In this document: piece by piece, positions 18,231 through 26,819 of the stretch
How the letters are laid out: each line of letters begins with the position of its first letter
How positions within the stretch are numbered: position 1 is the first letter of the stretch
Assembly: GCA_027488115.1 (NCBI GenBank)
Contig: JAIYCG010000012.1
Location: 42,686-106,685 of the forward strand
Direction: 5' to 3'
From: Comamonadaceae bacterium
GTDB lineage: Bacteria; Pseudomonadota; Gammaproteobacteria; Burkholderiales; Burkholderiaceae_C
DNA: 64,000 nucleotides
Program-made: the position numbers and the translations under genes
The notes under the pieces: model-generated
Seen by the model: the letters and a program-made list of their open reading frames with translations, nothing else
What the model was told of the DNA's origin: nothing
The model's database searches: none

Positions 18231-20072
18231 ATGAAATTTGAAGAATTGAATTTGGCTCCGGCCATTCTCCAAGCCGTGCAAGAGCAAGGCTATGACACCC
18301 CCACGCCCGTACAGGCACAAGCGATTCCCATCGTTTTGGCCGGACAAGACTTGTTGGCAGGGGCCCAGACAGGAACCGGCAAAACAGCCGCGTTCATGTT
18401 GCCCATCTTGCACAAGCTCAGCTTGACTGAAGCAGGCAGGAACAAATTTGGCGGCAAAGCGATTCGCGCCCTCGTTCTCACCCCAACGCGCGAGTTGGCT
18501 GCCCAGGTCGAAGAGTCCGTCAAAGATTACGGAAAATACTTGAGCCTCCAATCCACCGTCGTGTTTGGCGGTGTTGGCATGAAACCCCAAGTGGATCGCG
18601 TCAAACGCGGCGTCGATGTCTTGGTGGCCACGCCAGGCCGTTTACTTGACCTGCAAGGACAAGGCCTCTTAGATTTGTCCAGTATTGAAATTTTGGTCTT
18701 GGACGAGGCAGATCGCATGCTTGACATGGGATTCATCCATGATGTCAAGAAAGTCTTGGCATTGGTTCCCAAAGACAAACAGAGCTTGTTGTTCTCTGCC
18801 ACTTTCAGCGATGAAATTCGCGATCTGGCAGCCACGCTCTTGAAAAACCCGCAGAGCATTCAAGTCACCCCCAGCAACACAACCGTGCAGCGAATTTCGC
18901 AAGTGATTCACCCGGTGGGTCGCGGCAAGAAAAAAGAAGTTCTGGCGCACATCATCAACCTGCACAATTGGAGTCAAGTTTTGGTGTTCACACGTACCAA
19001 GTTTGGCGCCAACAACGTGGCCGACTATCTCACCAAGAATGGCATCAAGGCCATGGCTTTGCACGGTAACAAAAGTCAAACCGCAAGAACCCAAGCACTG
19101 GCTGAATTCAAAAGTGGCGACATTCGTGCCTTGGTGGCTACCGACATTGCTGCCCGGGGCATTGACATTGAAGACTTGCCCCACGTTGTAAATTACGAAA
19201 TTCCCAATGTGTCAGAAGACTACGTGCACCGCATTGGTCGGACTGGCCGCGCCGGCGCCAGCGGGGAGGCTGTCAGCTTGGTGTGCTTGGATGAAGAAGG
19301 CTTCATGATGGAAATCGAGCGCTTCACCAAACAAGAAATTCCAGTACAAATTTTGGAAGGTTTTGGCCCAGAGCCTGGTGAAAAAGCAGAACCCATTGCC
19401 ATGGGGCGTCAAACTTTGTGGGGTGGTGCAGGACGTCCTCCTAGCCGTGATGTCATGCAGGCAGCGGCCAAAGCGGCGCGTTCCGACATGATGCAACGCA
19501 TTCGCGAATCCAAAGGCCCCGCTGGTGAAGGCGGAGGCCGGGGTGGTCGTTCTGGCGGTGGCCAAGGTGGTGGTCAGGCTCGACCAGAAGGTGGTGCAGG
19601 TCGCTCACGCAATGGACCGCCCCCTTCACGCCGAAATGGTCCGACTCAAGGTGGCCCTCGAGGTGATCGTCAAGACCGCCCGGAAAGAAGCTTTGACGGT
19701 GCACCTTCTGATCGTTTCAACGACCGCGGAGATCGTCGCAATGACAGGCCGAACGACAGAGGCATGGACCGCGGTAACGATCGCGGCCCTCGCGGCGATG
19801 AGTTGCCTCGTCACATTGATCCGCTCATGACCAACCAATTTGCACGCCAAGGCGCTCCGCGGCGCAACAATGGAGGCGGCGGGGGTCAACCCGATCCAAC
19901 CCGCACCAGCATCGACAGCTTGGCTGGCGGAGGCCGCGGTGGTCCACGTCGCCAAGGTGGCGGTGACGGCGGTGGTTACGGCGGTGGCGCTGGAGGTGGC
20001 CGGAGAGGTGGTGGTGGTAGTGGTGGTGGTGGTGGTTACGGCGGCGGCGGCGGCCGTTCCTTCGGCCGCTGA
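18231..20072 (+). CDS. rhlE: DEAD-box RNA helicase, RhlE type, with long Gly/Arg-rich tail
   Basis: A 613-residue helicase. The Q motif region F-E-E-L-N-L (3-8) with [10 protein letters not shown], motif I A-Q-T-G-T-G-K-T, Ia P-T-R-E-L-A, Ib T-P-G-R-L, II D-E-A-D, III S-A-T, V A-R-G-I-D and [10 protein letters not shown] are all present, so the core (1 to about 380) should be active. The tail of about 210 residues is disordered: Gly/Arg-rich stretches, a run of N-D-R repeats, then poly-Gly. Two similar short motifs, I-D-P-L-M-T-N and [11 protein letters not shown], sit in this tail and may be docking sites. RhlE helicases assist ribosome assembly and RNA decay. The leader is highly structured and lacks a ribosome site. 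Confidence 0.92.
   Translation: MKFEELNLAPAILQAVQEQGYDTPTPVQAQAIPIVLAGQDLLAGAQTGTGKTAAFMLPILHKLSLTEAGRNKFGGKAIRALVLTPTRELAAQVEESVKDYGKYLSLQSTVVFGGVGMKPQVDRVKRGVDVLVATPGRLLDLQGQGLLDLSSIEILVLDEADRMLDMGFIHDVKKVLALVPKDKQSLLFSATFSDEIRDLAATLLKNPQSIQVTPSNTTVQRISQVIHPVGRGKKKEVLAHIINLHNWSQVLVFTRTKFGANNVADYLTKNGIKAMALHGNKSQTARTQALAEFKSGDIRALVATDIAARGIDIEDLPHVVNYEIPNVSEDYVHRIGRTGRAGASGEAVSLVCLDEEGFMMEIERFTKQEIPVQILEGFGPEPGEKAEPIAMGRQTLWGGAGRPPSRDVMQAAAKAARSDMMQRIRESKGPAGEGGGRGGRSGGGQGGGQARPEGGAGRSRNGPPPSRRNGPTQGGPRGDRQDRPERSFDGAPSDRFNDRGDRRNDRPNDRGMDRGNDRGPRGDELPRHIDPLMTNQFARQGAPRRNNGGGGGQPDPTRTSIDSLAGGGRGGPRRQGGGDGGGYGGGAGGGRRGGGGSGGGGGYGGGGGRSFGR
19930..20048 (+). repeat. GGT/GGC low-complexity DNA encoding the RhlE glycine tail
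   Basis: Runs of GGTGGT and GGCGGC codons with interspersed TAC or AGT encode repeated glycine. Such DNA is prone to slippage in multiples of three, so tail length may vary among strains. It is part of the rhlE frame and causes no frameshift here. Confidence 0.6.
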
Positions 20073-20115
20073 TCAGTTCGCCAATGATTGATCAGCAATT
20101 GGCGCGTCGATGATC
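20050..20115. terminator. Nested inverted repeats between convergent rhlE and DUF2805 genes
   Basis: GCGGCCG-TTCCTT-CGGCCGC (20050-20069) ends at the rhlE stop codon. It is followed by CGCCAAT (20079-20085) paired with ATTGGCG (20098-20104), and outer arms GATCA (20071-20075) and TGATC (20111-20115). No T-run follows on either strand, so this is at best a factor-dependent or bidirectional transcription barrier. The right part lies inside the end of the DUF2805 gene. Confidence 0.35.
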
Positions 20116-20376
20116 GGCAATGGCCCGGTCATCGAACTTCATGTCGGCGCTGCGAAGTTCGCGGTGCTTGGTCACCCTGCCCCGCATTCTGGTGCGCCAC
20201 ATTTTGAAAGAGCTTGCAGTGAGTTCGGCACGCATGATTTTGATCACGCCGGCTTCTGTGATGCCTGTTCGTTCAAAGATTGTTTCAAACGAGGTTCGAT
20301 CCTCCCAGGCCATTTGAATCACTGCAGACACATCCCCTGGGCTCAGGGATTTGGCGTTTTCTTTTGATTGAGGCAT
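20092..20376 (-). CDS. DUF2805 / TIGR03643 family small protein
   Basis: A 94-residue basic protein counted from the ATG at 20376; the frame is open to 20568 but upstream residues look non-coding. The core (13-72) contains A-W-E-D-R-T-S-F-E-T-I, G-I-T-E-A-G-V-I-K-I-M-R and S-F-K-M-W-R-x-R-M-x-G-R-x-T-K-H, which is the pattern of the DUF2805/TIGR03643 family. Residues about 26-55 could form a helix-turn-helix, followed by a positively charged Arg/Lys segment, so nucleic-acid binding is plausible but not shown. It is divergent from the DUF2256-photolyase pair with 84 bases between starts, suggesting a shared control region. Function is unknown. Confidence 0.75.
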   Translation of the reverse strand: MPQSKENAKSLSPGDVSAVIQMAWEDRTSFETIFERTGITEAGVIKIMRAELTASSFKMWRTRMRGRVTKHRELRSADMKFDDRAIADHRRANC

Positions 20377-20460
20377 GAGGGTGGTGTTCAAGAGGTCTTG
20401 GCTTGGGGGCATTATCCAGCAGGCCTGCAAACCCCTACAGCTTGCGGCCACAATAGCCCC

Positions 20461-20640
20461 ATGAAGACCAGTTTCAAAGGCAACAAACAAAGCCTGCCCA
20501 GCAAACCCTGCACTGTGTGTGGCCGAGACATGACTTGGCGCAAAGCTTGGGCTAAAAACTGGGATCAAGTTTTGTACTGCTCTGAAGCCTGCCGCAAGAA
20601 AAAATCACCTGCCTCCCAAGGCAACCCACAACATGGCTAA
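20461..20640 (+). CDS. DUF2256 four-cysteine protein
   Basis: A 59-residue protein. Cys17, Cys20, Cys40 and Cys44 form a C-x2-C ... C-x3-C set, and the intervening G-R-D-M-T-W-R-K-A-W-A-K-N-W-D is the DUF2256 signature; a zinc ribbon is the obvious reading. The tail is Lys-rich. Its stop lies eight bases inside the photolyase gene, so the two are translationally coupled. No clear ribosome site precedes the ATG at 20461. DUF2256 has no assigned function; the physical coupling suggests a role with the photolyase, for example binding DNA or handling its cofactors, which is inference. Confidence 0.8.
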   Translation: MKTSFKGNKQSLPSKPCTVCGRDMTWRKAWAKNWDQVLYCSEACRKKKSPASQGNPQHG

Positions 20641-22171
20641 AACACTGCGTCATTTGGTTGTGGTCTTAGGTGACCAACTCAACTTGGACGCCAGTGCCTT
20701 GGCAGGCTTTGATCCAACGCAAGATGCCATTTGGATGGCGGAGGTGATGGAAGAGTCGACGCATGTCACCTCTTCAAAGCAACGCAGCACCTTGTTTTTA
20801 AGTGCCATGCGACATTTTGCAGAAACCATCACATCTCACAACTGGCCCCTTCATTACATTCGGTTAGACGATGCCAACAACGCGGGCACTTTGGCGGACG
20901 AATTAGACAAAGCCATCCAAACCCTTCACCCTCAACAATTGGTGATGACCGCGCCTGGTGAATGGCGCGTTTTGCAAAGCTTGCGGGGCATGGCCAAGAA
21001 ACACCATCTGCCTTTGGAAGTGCGCGACGACACCCACTTCTTCAGCACGGTGCGTGAATTTGCAGAACATGCCAAGGGTCGCAAGCAACTGCGTCAAGAA
21101 TTTTTCTATCGAGAGTTGCGCCAAAAAACAGGCATCTTGATGGATGGCAAAAAACCCATTGGCGACCAATGGAATTTTGACGAAGAGAACCGCGGTAGTT
21201 TTGGCAAAGCAGGCCCAGGCATCTTGCCGCCCCCCACTCGATATGAGCCCGATGCCATCACCTTAGACGTGATGCAGTTGGTGAATGACAAGATGGCCAA
21301 GCACCCTGGCAACTTGCACACCTTTGGTTGGCCCGTCACACGCGCCCAAGCGCTTGAAGCGCTGGACAGTTTTATTCAGCATCGCTTGCCCTCTTTTGGC
21401 TTGTACCAAGATGCCATGTGGGAAGGCGAAGTGTGGCTGTATCACTCACACATTGCCAGTGCCCTCAATTTGAAACTGCTCAATCCCAGAGAAGTAGTCA
21501 GTGCCGCAGAGAAAGCCTACCAAGACGGTCATGTGCCCTTGCCTGCGGCAGAGGGTTTCATCAGGCAAATTTTGGGATGGCGCGAATACGTGCGCGGCAT
21601 CTACTGGACCCAAATGCCAGAATATTTAGAGCGCAACCAGATGCAGGCGCACGCCCCTCTGCCAGCGTTTTACTGGACTGGCAACACCGACATGGCTTGC
21701 CTGCGCGATGCCATTACCCAAACTTTGAACCATGGCTACGCGCATCACATTCAACGCTTGATGGTCACGGGTTTGTATGCCTTGTTGTTAGGCGTTGACC
21801 CCAAAGAAGTTCATGCGTGGTACTTGGGCGTTTATGTCGATGCGGTGGAATGGGTGGAATTGCCCAACACCCTGGGCATGAGCCAATTCGCCGATGGTGG
21901 CGTGATGGCCAGCAAACCCTATGTGGCCAGTGGCAAGTACATCGACCGCATGAGCAACCACTGCAAAGGCTGTCGCTTCAATCCCGCATTGTCAACGGGC
22001 GAACATGCTTGTCCATTCACCACACTGTATTGGGATTACTTGAATCGGCATGTTGATACACTGGCCAAAAATCCACGGATGTTGATGCAATTGAAAAATT
22101 TAAATCGCCTTTCTGATGAGGCACGCGCACAGATTGCAATCCAAGCCAACTTGATTAAAAATTCTGCCTAA
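20633..22171 (+). CDS. Iron-sulfur bacterial cryptochrome/photolyase (FeS-BCP, PhrB-like)
   Basis: A 512-residue member of the prokaryotic (6-4) photolyase family. The N-terminal Rossmann part (L-R-H-L-V-V-V-L-G-D-Q-L) is the antenna-binding domain, and the C-terminal half is the FAD-binding helical domain. Cys356, Cys444, Cys447 and Cys460 are spaced as the four [4Fe-4S] ligands of Agrobacterium PhrB (350, 438, 441, 454). E-W-V-E-L-P-N-T-L-G-M-S-Q-F-A-D-G-G is the conserved FAD-site block. The family repairs UV (6-4) photoproducts with blue light and some members act as photosensors. It follows the DUF2256 gene with an eight-base overlap and is followed nine bases later by a flavin reductase. 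Confidence 0.92.
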   Translation: MAKTLRHLVVVLGDQLNLDASALAGFDPTQDAIWMAEVMEESTHVTSSKQRSTLFLSAMRHFAETITSHNWPLHYIRLDDANNAGTLADELDKAIQTLHPQQLVMTAPGEWRVLQSLRGMAKKHHLPLEVRDDTHFFSTVREFAEHAKGRKQLRQEFFYRELRQKTGILMDGKKPIGDQWNFDEENRGSFGKAGPGILPPPTRYEPDAITLDVMQLVNDKMAKHPGNLHTFGWPVTRAQALEALDSFIQHRLPSFGLYQDAMWEGEVWLYHSHIASALNLKLLNPREVVSAAEKAYQDGHVPLPAAEGFIRQILGWREYVRGIYWTQMPEYLERNQMQAHAPLPAFYWTGNTDMACLRDAITQTLNHGYAHHIQRLMVTGLYALLLGVDPKEVHAWYLGVYVDAVEWVELPNTLGMSQFADGGVMASKPYVASGKYIDRMSNHCKGCRFNPALSTGEHACPFTTLYWDYLNRHVDTLAKNPRMLMQLKNLNRLSDEARAQIAIQANLIKNSA

Positions 22172-22180
22172 ACCAACGAT

Positions 22181-22792
22181 ATGACACATTTTTACGAACC
22201 CCGCTTAGGTCATCCTTTCAAGCACGATCCCTTCAACGCCATCGTGGGTCCACGCCCGATTGGTTGGATTTCTTCGCAGAGTGCGGACGGCGTCTTAAAT
22301 TTGGCGCCTTACAGTTTTTTCAACGCGTTCAATTACGTGCCACCCCTGATTGGCTTCTCAAGCATTGGGCGAAAAGACTCCCTGAACAACATCGAAGCCA
22401 CAGGTGAGTTTGTTTGGAACTTGGTGACACTGACCCAAGTGGAGGCCATGAATCAAACCTGCAAAGCGGTTCCCCCTGAGGTCAACGAATTTGACATTGC
22501 GGGCCTCACAACAGCCCCCTCGCGCTTGGTTAAAGCGCCACGCGTTGCGCAAAGCCCCGTGAGTTTTGAGTGCCGTTGTACGCAAATTTTACAAATGAAA
22601 AATTTGCAAGGTGAATCGGTTGAAACCTGGATGGTATTTGGAGAAGTGATTGGTGTTCACATTGAAGAACACCTCATCAGCACTGGTATTTACGACACGG
22701 CCAATGCCCAGCACGTGCTTCGCGGCGGTGGCCCGGCCGATTACTTCTCGATTGGGCCAGAACAGTTGTTCAAAATTTACAGACCCCAATAA
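22181..22792 (+). CDS. Flavin reductase-like FMN-binding split-barrel protein
   Basis: A 203-residue protein of the DIM6/NTAB (flavin reductase-like) family. The motif P-R-P-I-G-W-I-S-S-Q-S (27-37) and S-F-F-N-A-F-N (46-52) bind the FMN phosphate and isoalloxazine, and the S-I-G-R-K-D-S-L-N-N-I segment is typical. Some members supply reduced flavin to a partner; others are oxidoreductases of unknown substrate. It starts nine bases after the photolyase stop, so it is likely co-transcribed, and could help keep the photolyase flavin reduced. It may equally be an unrelated passenger. Confidence 0.82.
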   Translation: MTHFYEPRLGHPFKHDPFNAIVGPRPIGWISSQSADGVLNLAPYSFFNAFNYVPPLIGFSSIGRKDSLNNIEATGEFVWNLVTLTQVEAMNQTCKAVPPEVNEFDIAGLTTAPSRLVKAPRVAQSPVSFECRCTQILQMKNLQGESVETWMVFGEVIGVHIEEHLISTGIYDTANAQHVLRGGGPADYFSIGPEQLFKIYRPQ

Positions 22793-22819
22793 ATTCCCAA
22801 AGCATGGCTACTGCGCCAG

Positions 22820-23203
22820 TCAATCTTTGAGAAACAAGGTTCGCAGCGGCTCTTCTCCCACCTGCCGACTCCAGTGGCCATGAACAGCAGGATCGAAGCT
22901 CGCACCTTCTGGCAAGGTGTCTGCCGAGTAAAAGTGCTCACCTGCTTTAAACAAGCGGGACGTCCCATCTTGCAACCCAATCTCCATCTGACCTGACAAA
23001 ATAAAAACCCATTGGGGTTTGCCAGTGACATGGAATTGGCTTCTAAATCCAACTGGACTGAATCGCAATTGGTAGCCTTGCGCAGTGAAGATTTCTGTCA
23101 GCTGGCTTTGTGGTGTGCCCTCTCCCATGGCCACGGTTTCTTCTTTGAATTTGGCTTTGCCGTCGATGTCGGTAAACAACACCACTTTGGTGAAATCAGT
23201 CAT
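22820..23203 (-). CDS. Small cupin-domain protein
   Basis: A 127-residue single-domain protein. Residues 50-110 hold a cupin pattern: H-V-T-G-K-P-Q-W-V-F-I-L-S-G-Q-M-E-I-G, then G-x-S-R-L-F-K-A-G-E-H-F-Y. The usual two-His-one-Glu metal set is incomplete, with His58 and His93 the visible candidates, so enzymatic activity is doubtful. It is the third gene of a minus-strand run (2-hydroxyacid dehydrogenase, GntR regulator, cupin) with 27 bases between it and the regulator. A sugar-acid related role follows only from position. Confidence 0.65.
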   Translation of the reverse strand: MTDFTKVVLFTDIDGKAKFKEETVAMGEGTPQSQLTEIFTAQGYQLRFSPVGFRSQFHVTGKPQWVFILSGQMEIGLQDGTSRLFKAGEHFYSADTLPEGASFDPAVHGHWSRQVGEEPLRTLFLKD

Positions 23204-23230
23204 AGGGAACTTTCTTGGCGTAGGCGGTGT

Positions 23231-23983
23231 TCAGGGTGCTTTGATGAACTTAGCTGGTCCTGACAAACTGGGTAATTTTTTTCGCGAGTTAAGAACATGT
23301 TCCATGTCTTGATGCGCGCCTTCTATGAGTACACGAACCGCTTTTTCGGCCTTGTCGGGGTTCTTGGAAACGACCGCATCTAGCACCGCTTTGTGCAAAG
23401 GCAAGGCTGCCTTGGGTGCGTCTTTGCGCGCGGTGGAAATTTCAAAACTGGTGCGAAGCAATGCGCCTAAGGCTTTGCTCATTTGCACAATCATGCGGTT
23501 GTGCGACGCCACCAACATGCCCGTGTGAAACTGCAAGTCATGGGTCACATAGTCACCGCCCTCCTCAATGGCCTTCTTCATGCCTTCATAAGCAGCCGAA
23601 ATACCTTCAATGTCATTAGGCGTTGCGCGCTCTGCTGCCAAGCGCACTGCGGCAGGTTCTACCACTCTGCGCATTTCTTGCAAGTCGCGCAAAAATTCAG
23701 GTGTGAGGCCCGCCTTGGCTTGCCAAGCGATCACATCGGTGTCGAACCAATTCCAATGCTCCTCCGACAAAACACGTGTGCCCACTTTCGGGCCCGTGAA
23801 AATCAGACCTTTGGCGACCAAGGATTTCACCGACTCCCGAATGACGGTGCGACTCACGCCCAATTGTTCACACAGCAAAGGCTCAGGGGGCAAACTGCCA
23901 CCCACAGGATATCGCCCTGCGATGATGGCTTCGCCTAAAAAATCGACCGTGTTGCCGTGAACGTTTTTGATCAAGGGCGGCAC
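23231..23983 (-). CDS. FadR-subfamily GntR transcriptional regulator (FCD domain)
   Basis: A 250-residue regulator. The N-terminal winged helix (8-75) includes the GntR block P-P-E-P-L-L-C-E-Q-L-G-V-S-R-T-V-I-R-E-S-V-K, split here by position, and the C-terminal all-helical FCD ligand domain (about 95-235) carries R-R-V-V-E-P-A-A and H-x-x-F-H style metal-site residues. Its start overlaps the hydroxyacid dehydrogenase stop by 13 bases, so both are translated together. FCD regulators typically sense organic or sugar acids, which fits the divergent dehydratase operon. Its likely operator is the dyad at 25019-25033. Confidence 0.88.
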   Translation of the reverse strand: MPPLIKNVHGNTVDFLGEAIIAGRYPVGGSLPPEPLLCEQLGVSRTVIRESVKSLVAKGLIFTGPKVGTRVLSEEHWNWFDTDVIAWQAKAGLTPEFLRDLQEMRRVVEPAAVRLAAERATPNDIEGISAAYEGMKKAIEEGGDYVTHDLQFHTGMLVASHNRMIVQMSKALGALLRTSFEISTARKDAPKAALPLHKAVLDAVVSKNPDKAEKAVRVLIEGAHQDMEHVLNSRKKLPSLSGPAKFIKAP

Positions 23984-24915
23984 TCAGGTACAGGGGTCTT
24001 CACAGGCTCACCCGCAAAGTGTGCTGCCAAGTTAGCCAATGCCAATGCCGACATGGCCTTGCGCGTTTCGACTGTACCGCTTGCAATATGCGGTGTGAGG
24101 ACCACGTTATCAAGTTTGCGCAACTCTGCAGGCACATTGGGTTCGTCTAAGTAGACATCGAGACCTGCACCCGCAATGGTTTTCTTCTGCAAGGCTTCAA
24201 TCAAAGCTGCCTGGTCTACAACCGAACCGCGCGCCACATTGACCAAGAAACCTTGAGGACCCAGCGACTTCAATACTTCGGCATTGATCAAATTTTTGGT
24301 GGCAGCTCCGCCCGGCGTGATGATGACCAAGTAATCAACTTCGGCAGCCAAGGCCGCAGGTGTTGCTACATATTTGTAAGACACGTCGGTGCGAGTGCTG
24401 CGCGTGTTGTAGCTGATCTGCATGTCAAACGCAGCCGCACGCTTGGCGATAGCTTGGCCAATGCGGCCCATGCCCACAATGCCCAACCTGGCACCCGTCA
24501 GTTTGCGCGTGAGTTGGAAAGGGCCGTCAAGCCAATCGGCATTGCGGGTGAAGCGATCGGCTGCCGGAATTTTGCGAGCTACCGACAAAAGCAAACCCAA
24601 AGCCAAATCGGCCACGTCGTCATTCAGCACATCGGGCGTGTGCGTTACCATGATGCCGCGTTTTTTGGCAGCAGCCACGTCAATGCCGTCATACCCCACA
24701 CCACACACAGAAATCATTTCCAATGCTGGGAAAAGGGCCATGTAGGCCGCATCAATTTTGGACTCACCACCCCCCACCAAGGCACGGACACGGGCAAAGA
24801 CTTGGCGGTCGCGAATGTGATCGCGTTCATGCATCACATAATTTTCTTGCAGCCCTGTGGTTAAGAAGGGAGGAATGCGAGAGGTGACAACAACTTCAGG
24901 ATGGTGAATGCTCAT
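23971..24915 (-). CDS. D-isomer-specific 2-hydroxyacid dehydrogenase
   Basis: A 314-residue NAD(P)-dependent dehydrogenase of the glyoxylate/hydroxypyruvate reductase type. The dinucleotide motif G-x-G-x-x-G is at 146-153 (G-I-V-G-M-G-R-I-G), and the catalytic set is Arg229 (V-A-R-G), Glu258 (L-D-E-P) and His276 (T-P-H-I-A-S-G). The nucleotide specificity region reads Y-N-T-R-S-T-R, and the Arg residues hint at NADP. It could reduce glyoxylate or hydroxypyruvate, or a product of the neighbouring sugar-acid route. Transcription is divergent from the dehydratase, with 139 bases between. Confidence 0.87.
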   Translation of the reverse strand: MSIHHPEVVVTSRIPPFLTTGLQENYVMHERDHIRDRQVFARVRALVGGGESKIDAAYMALFPALEMISVCGVGYDGIDVAAAKKRGIMVTHTPDVLNDDVADLALGLLLSVARKIPAADRFTRNADWLDGPFQLTRKLTGARLGIVGMGRIGQAIAKRAAAFDMQISYNTRSTRTDVSYKYVATPAALAAEVDYLVIITPGGAATKNLINAEVLKSLGPQGFLVNVARGSVVDQAALIEALQKKTIAGAGLDVYLDEPNVPAELRKLDNVVLTPHIASGTVETRKAMSALALANLAAHFAGEPVKTPVPECRP

Positions 24916-25018
24916 GGTAAATATCTCCGAGACACAAAGCGTTAACTGCTTCTAAGAAGGTGAAAAGATTGAGGGTTTGCACGAGTGCTTTTGTTTGCCC
25001 AAATCGATGCAATTACCT

Positions 25019-25033
25019 TATCATCATACGATA
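25019..25033. promoter_or_regulatory. Candidate GntR operator upstream of the dehydratase
   Basis: TATCATCATACGATA is an imperfect 15-base dyad with TATC/GATA outer arms and a further matched pair, 21 bases before the dehydratase ATG. The complementary strand reads ATCGTATGATGAT, with a GT-N-T/GAT core of the kind bound by FCD-type GntR proteins. The regulator gene lies just across the divergent promoter. Assignment is inference from shape and position. Confidence 0.4.
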
Positions 25034-25054
25034 GTATTTCTAAAGAAAATTTCC

Positions 25055-26791
25055 ATGACACAAAGCCCTAAGAAAAAACCCGAAGAACTGCGCAGTCAAC
25101 AATGGTTCGGTCGCCAAGATCGAGATGGCTTCGCTTACCGCAGTTGGGTCAAAGGCAAAGGCGTGCCGCACGATCAATTCGATGGTCGCCCTGTCATTGG
25201 CATTTGCAACACTTTCAGCGAACTCACGCCTTGCAACTCGCACTTCCGCACCTTGGCAGAGCAAGTCAAAATTGGTGTTTACGAGGCCGGTGGCTTTCCG
25301 CTTGAATTTCCGGTCATGTCCTTGGGCGAAACTTTGCTGCGCCCCACCGCCATGCTGTATCGCAACCTGGCCTCCATGGACGTGGAAGAAAGCATTCGCG
25401 GCAACCCCATAGACGGCGTGGTGCTGTTAATGGGCTGCGACAAAACCACCCCTTCCTTGCTCATGGGCGCCTCTAGCGTTGACTTGCCCACCATTGGCGT
25501 GTCGGGCGGTCCCATGCTGAATGGCAAATGGCGCGGCCAAGAACTGGGTTCTGGCACAGGCCTGTGGAGCATGAGCGAACAAGTGCGCGCGGGCACCCTC
25601 AAGTTGCAAGATTTCTTTGAAGCAGAAAGTTGCATGCACCGCAGCCACGGCCACTGCATGACCATGGGCACCGCCAGCACCATGGCCAGCATGGTCGAAG
25701 CATTGGGCATTGGTTTGCCAGGCAATGCAGCCTACCCTGCGGTGGATGGCAGGCGCAACGTATTGGCGCGGGAAGCAGGCCGACGCATTGTCGACATGGT
25801 TCACCAAGACGTGAAAATTTCTCAAATTCTCACGCGAGAGGCTTTTGAAAATGCCATACGCACTTTGGCGGCCATTGGCGGCTCTACCAACGCGGTCATT
25901 CACCTGGTTGCAATTGCACGCCGCTTGAACATTCAACTCACCATTGACGATTTTGAAAAATTGGGCAGTGACATGCCCAACATTTTGAATTTGCAGCCCT
26001 CTGGTGATCACCTGATGGAAGACTTTTGTTACGCGGGTGGCTTGCCGGCCGTCATGAAAGAAATTCAACAGTTTTTACACAAAGATATTTTGACTGTGAG
26101 TGGCAAGAGCGTGGCAGAGAACGTGGCGGGCGCTGAGAATTACGACCCACGCGTCATCAAGACACTGTCGGCACCTTTCAAAGAAAAAGCTGGCATAGCC
26201 ATCTTGCGCGGCAACCTGGCACCCCGTGGCGCCGTGATCAAACCCAGCGCAGCCACCCCAGCACTCATGGTTCACACTGGCCGTGCAGTGGTGTTTGAAG
26301 ACAGCGATGACTTTCACAAACGCATTGACGATGAGTCATTGGACGTTGATGAAAACTGTATTTTAGTTTTAAAGAACTGCGGCCCTAAAGGCTACCCCGG
26401 CATGGCTGAAGTGGGCAACATGCCCCTGCCACCCAAAGTGTTGCGCAAAGGCATTACCGACATGGTTCGCATCAGCGATGCTCGCATGAGTGGCACAGCC
26501 TATGGCACAGTGGTCCTGCACACCACCCCCGAAGCCGCTGATGGCGGGCCATTGGCCGTGGTTCAAAATGGCGACATGATTGAACTCAATGTGCCTGAGC
26601 GCAGAATGCAATTGCTAATCAGCGATGAAGAACTCAAAGCCCGATTGGCCAAATGGGTTCGTCCTGAACCACCTTTAAAGTCTGGCTACTGGAAACTGTA
26701 TGTCGACACCGTGTTGCAAGCCGACGAAGGTTGCGACCTCGACTTCTTGGTGGGCAAGCGCGGCGCCTTTGTACCCAAAGACAACCACTGA
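25055..26791 (+). CDS. IlvD/EDD-family sugar-acid dehydratase ([2Fe-2S] type)
   Basis: A 578-residue dehydratase; the ATG at 25055 gives the standard family length. Cys60 (L-T-P-C-N), Cys128 (G-C-D-K-T) and Cys201 (G-H-C-M-T-M-G-T) match the positions of the cluster ligands in L-arabinonate dehydratase of Rhizobium (59, 127, 200), and Lys129 is the expected carbamylated metal ligand. This subgroup dehydrates aldonic acids to 2-keto-3-deoxy acids. With dgoK and dgoA downstream the product is probably 2-keto-3-deoxygalactonate, so the substrate may be D-galactonate or a close relative. Arabinonate, xylonate and fuconate remain possible. It is the first gene of a plus-strand operon. Confidence 0.88.
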   Translation: MTQSPKKKPEELRSQQWFGRQDRDGFAYRSWVKGKGVPHDQFDGRPVIGICNTFSELTPCNSHFRTLAEQVKIGVYEAGGFPLEFPVMSLGETLLRPTAMLYRNLASMDVEESIRGNPIDGVVLLMGCDKTTPSLLMGASSVDLPTIGVSGGPMLNGKWRGQELGSGTGLWSMSEQVRAGTLKLQDFFEAESCMHRSHGHCMTMGTASTMASMVEALGIGLPGNAAYPAVDGRRNVLAREAGRRIVDMVHQDVKISQILTREAFENAIRTLAAIGGSTNAVIHLVAIARRLNIQLTIDDFEKLGSDMPNILNLQPSGDHLMEDFCYAGGLPAVMKEIQQFLHKDILTVSGKSVAENVAGAENYDPRVIKTLSAPFKEKAGIAILRGNLAPRGAVIKPSAATPALMVHTGRAVVFEDSDDFHKRIDDESLDVDENCILVLKNCGPKGYPGMAEVGNMPLPPKVLRKGITDMVRISDARMSGTAYGTVVLHTTPEAADGGPLAVVQNGDMIELNVPERRMQLLISDEELKARLAKWVRPEPPLKSGYWKLYVDTVLQADEGCDLDFLVGKRGAFVPKDNH

Positions 26792-26819
26792 TTTTTAAAA
26801 TTGAAAGAAAGCACCCACC

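Noticed and set aside
18048..18590. 180-codon minus-strand frame across the rhlE start
   Set aside because: It covers the helicase N-terminus antisense and shows no family pattern; the RhlE frame is certain.
25427..26068. 213-codon open frame on the minus strand
   Set aside because: It is fully antisense to the dehydratase, with His/Ala-rich composition typical of shadow frames.
25055..26791. Dihydroxy-acid dehydratase IlvD
   Set aside because: Cys spacing and neighbours fit the sugar-acid subgroup; branched-chain amino-acid genes are absent.
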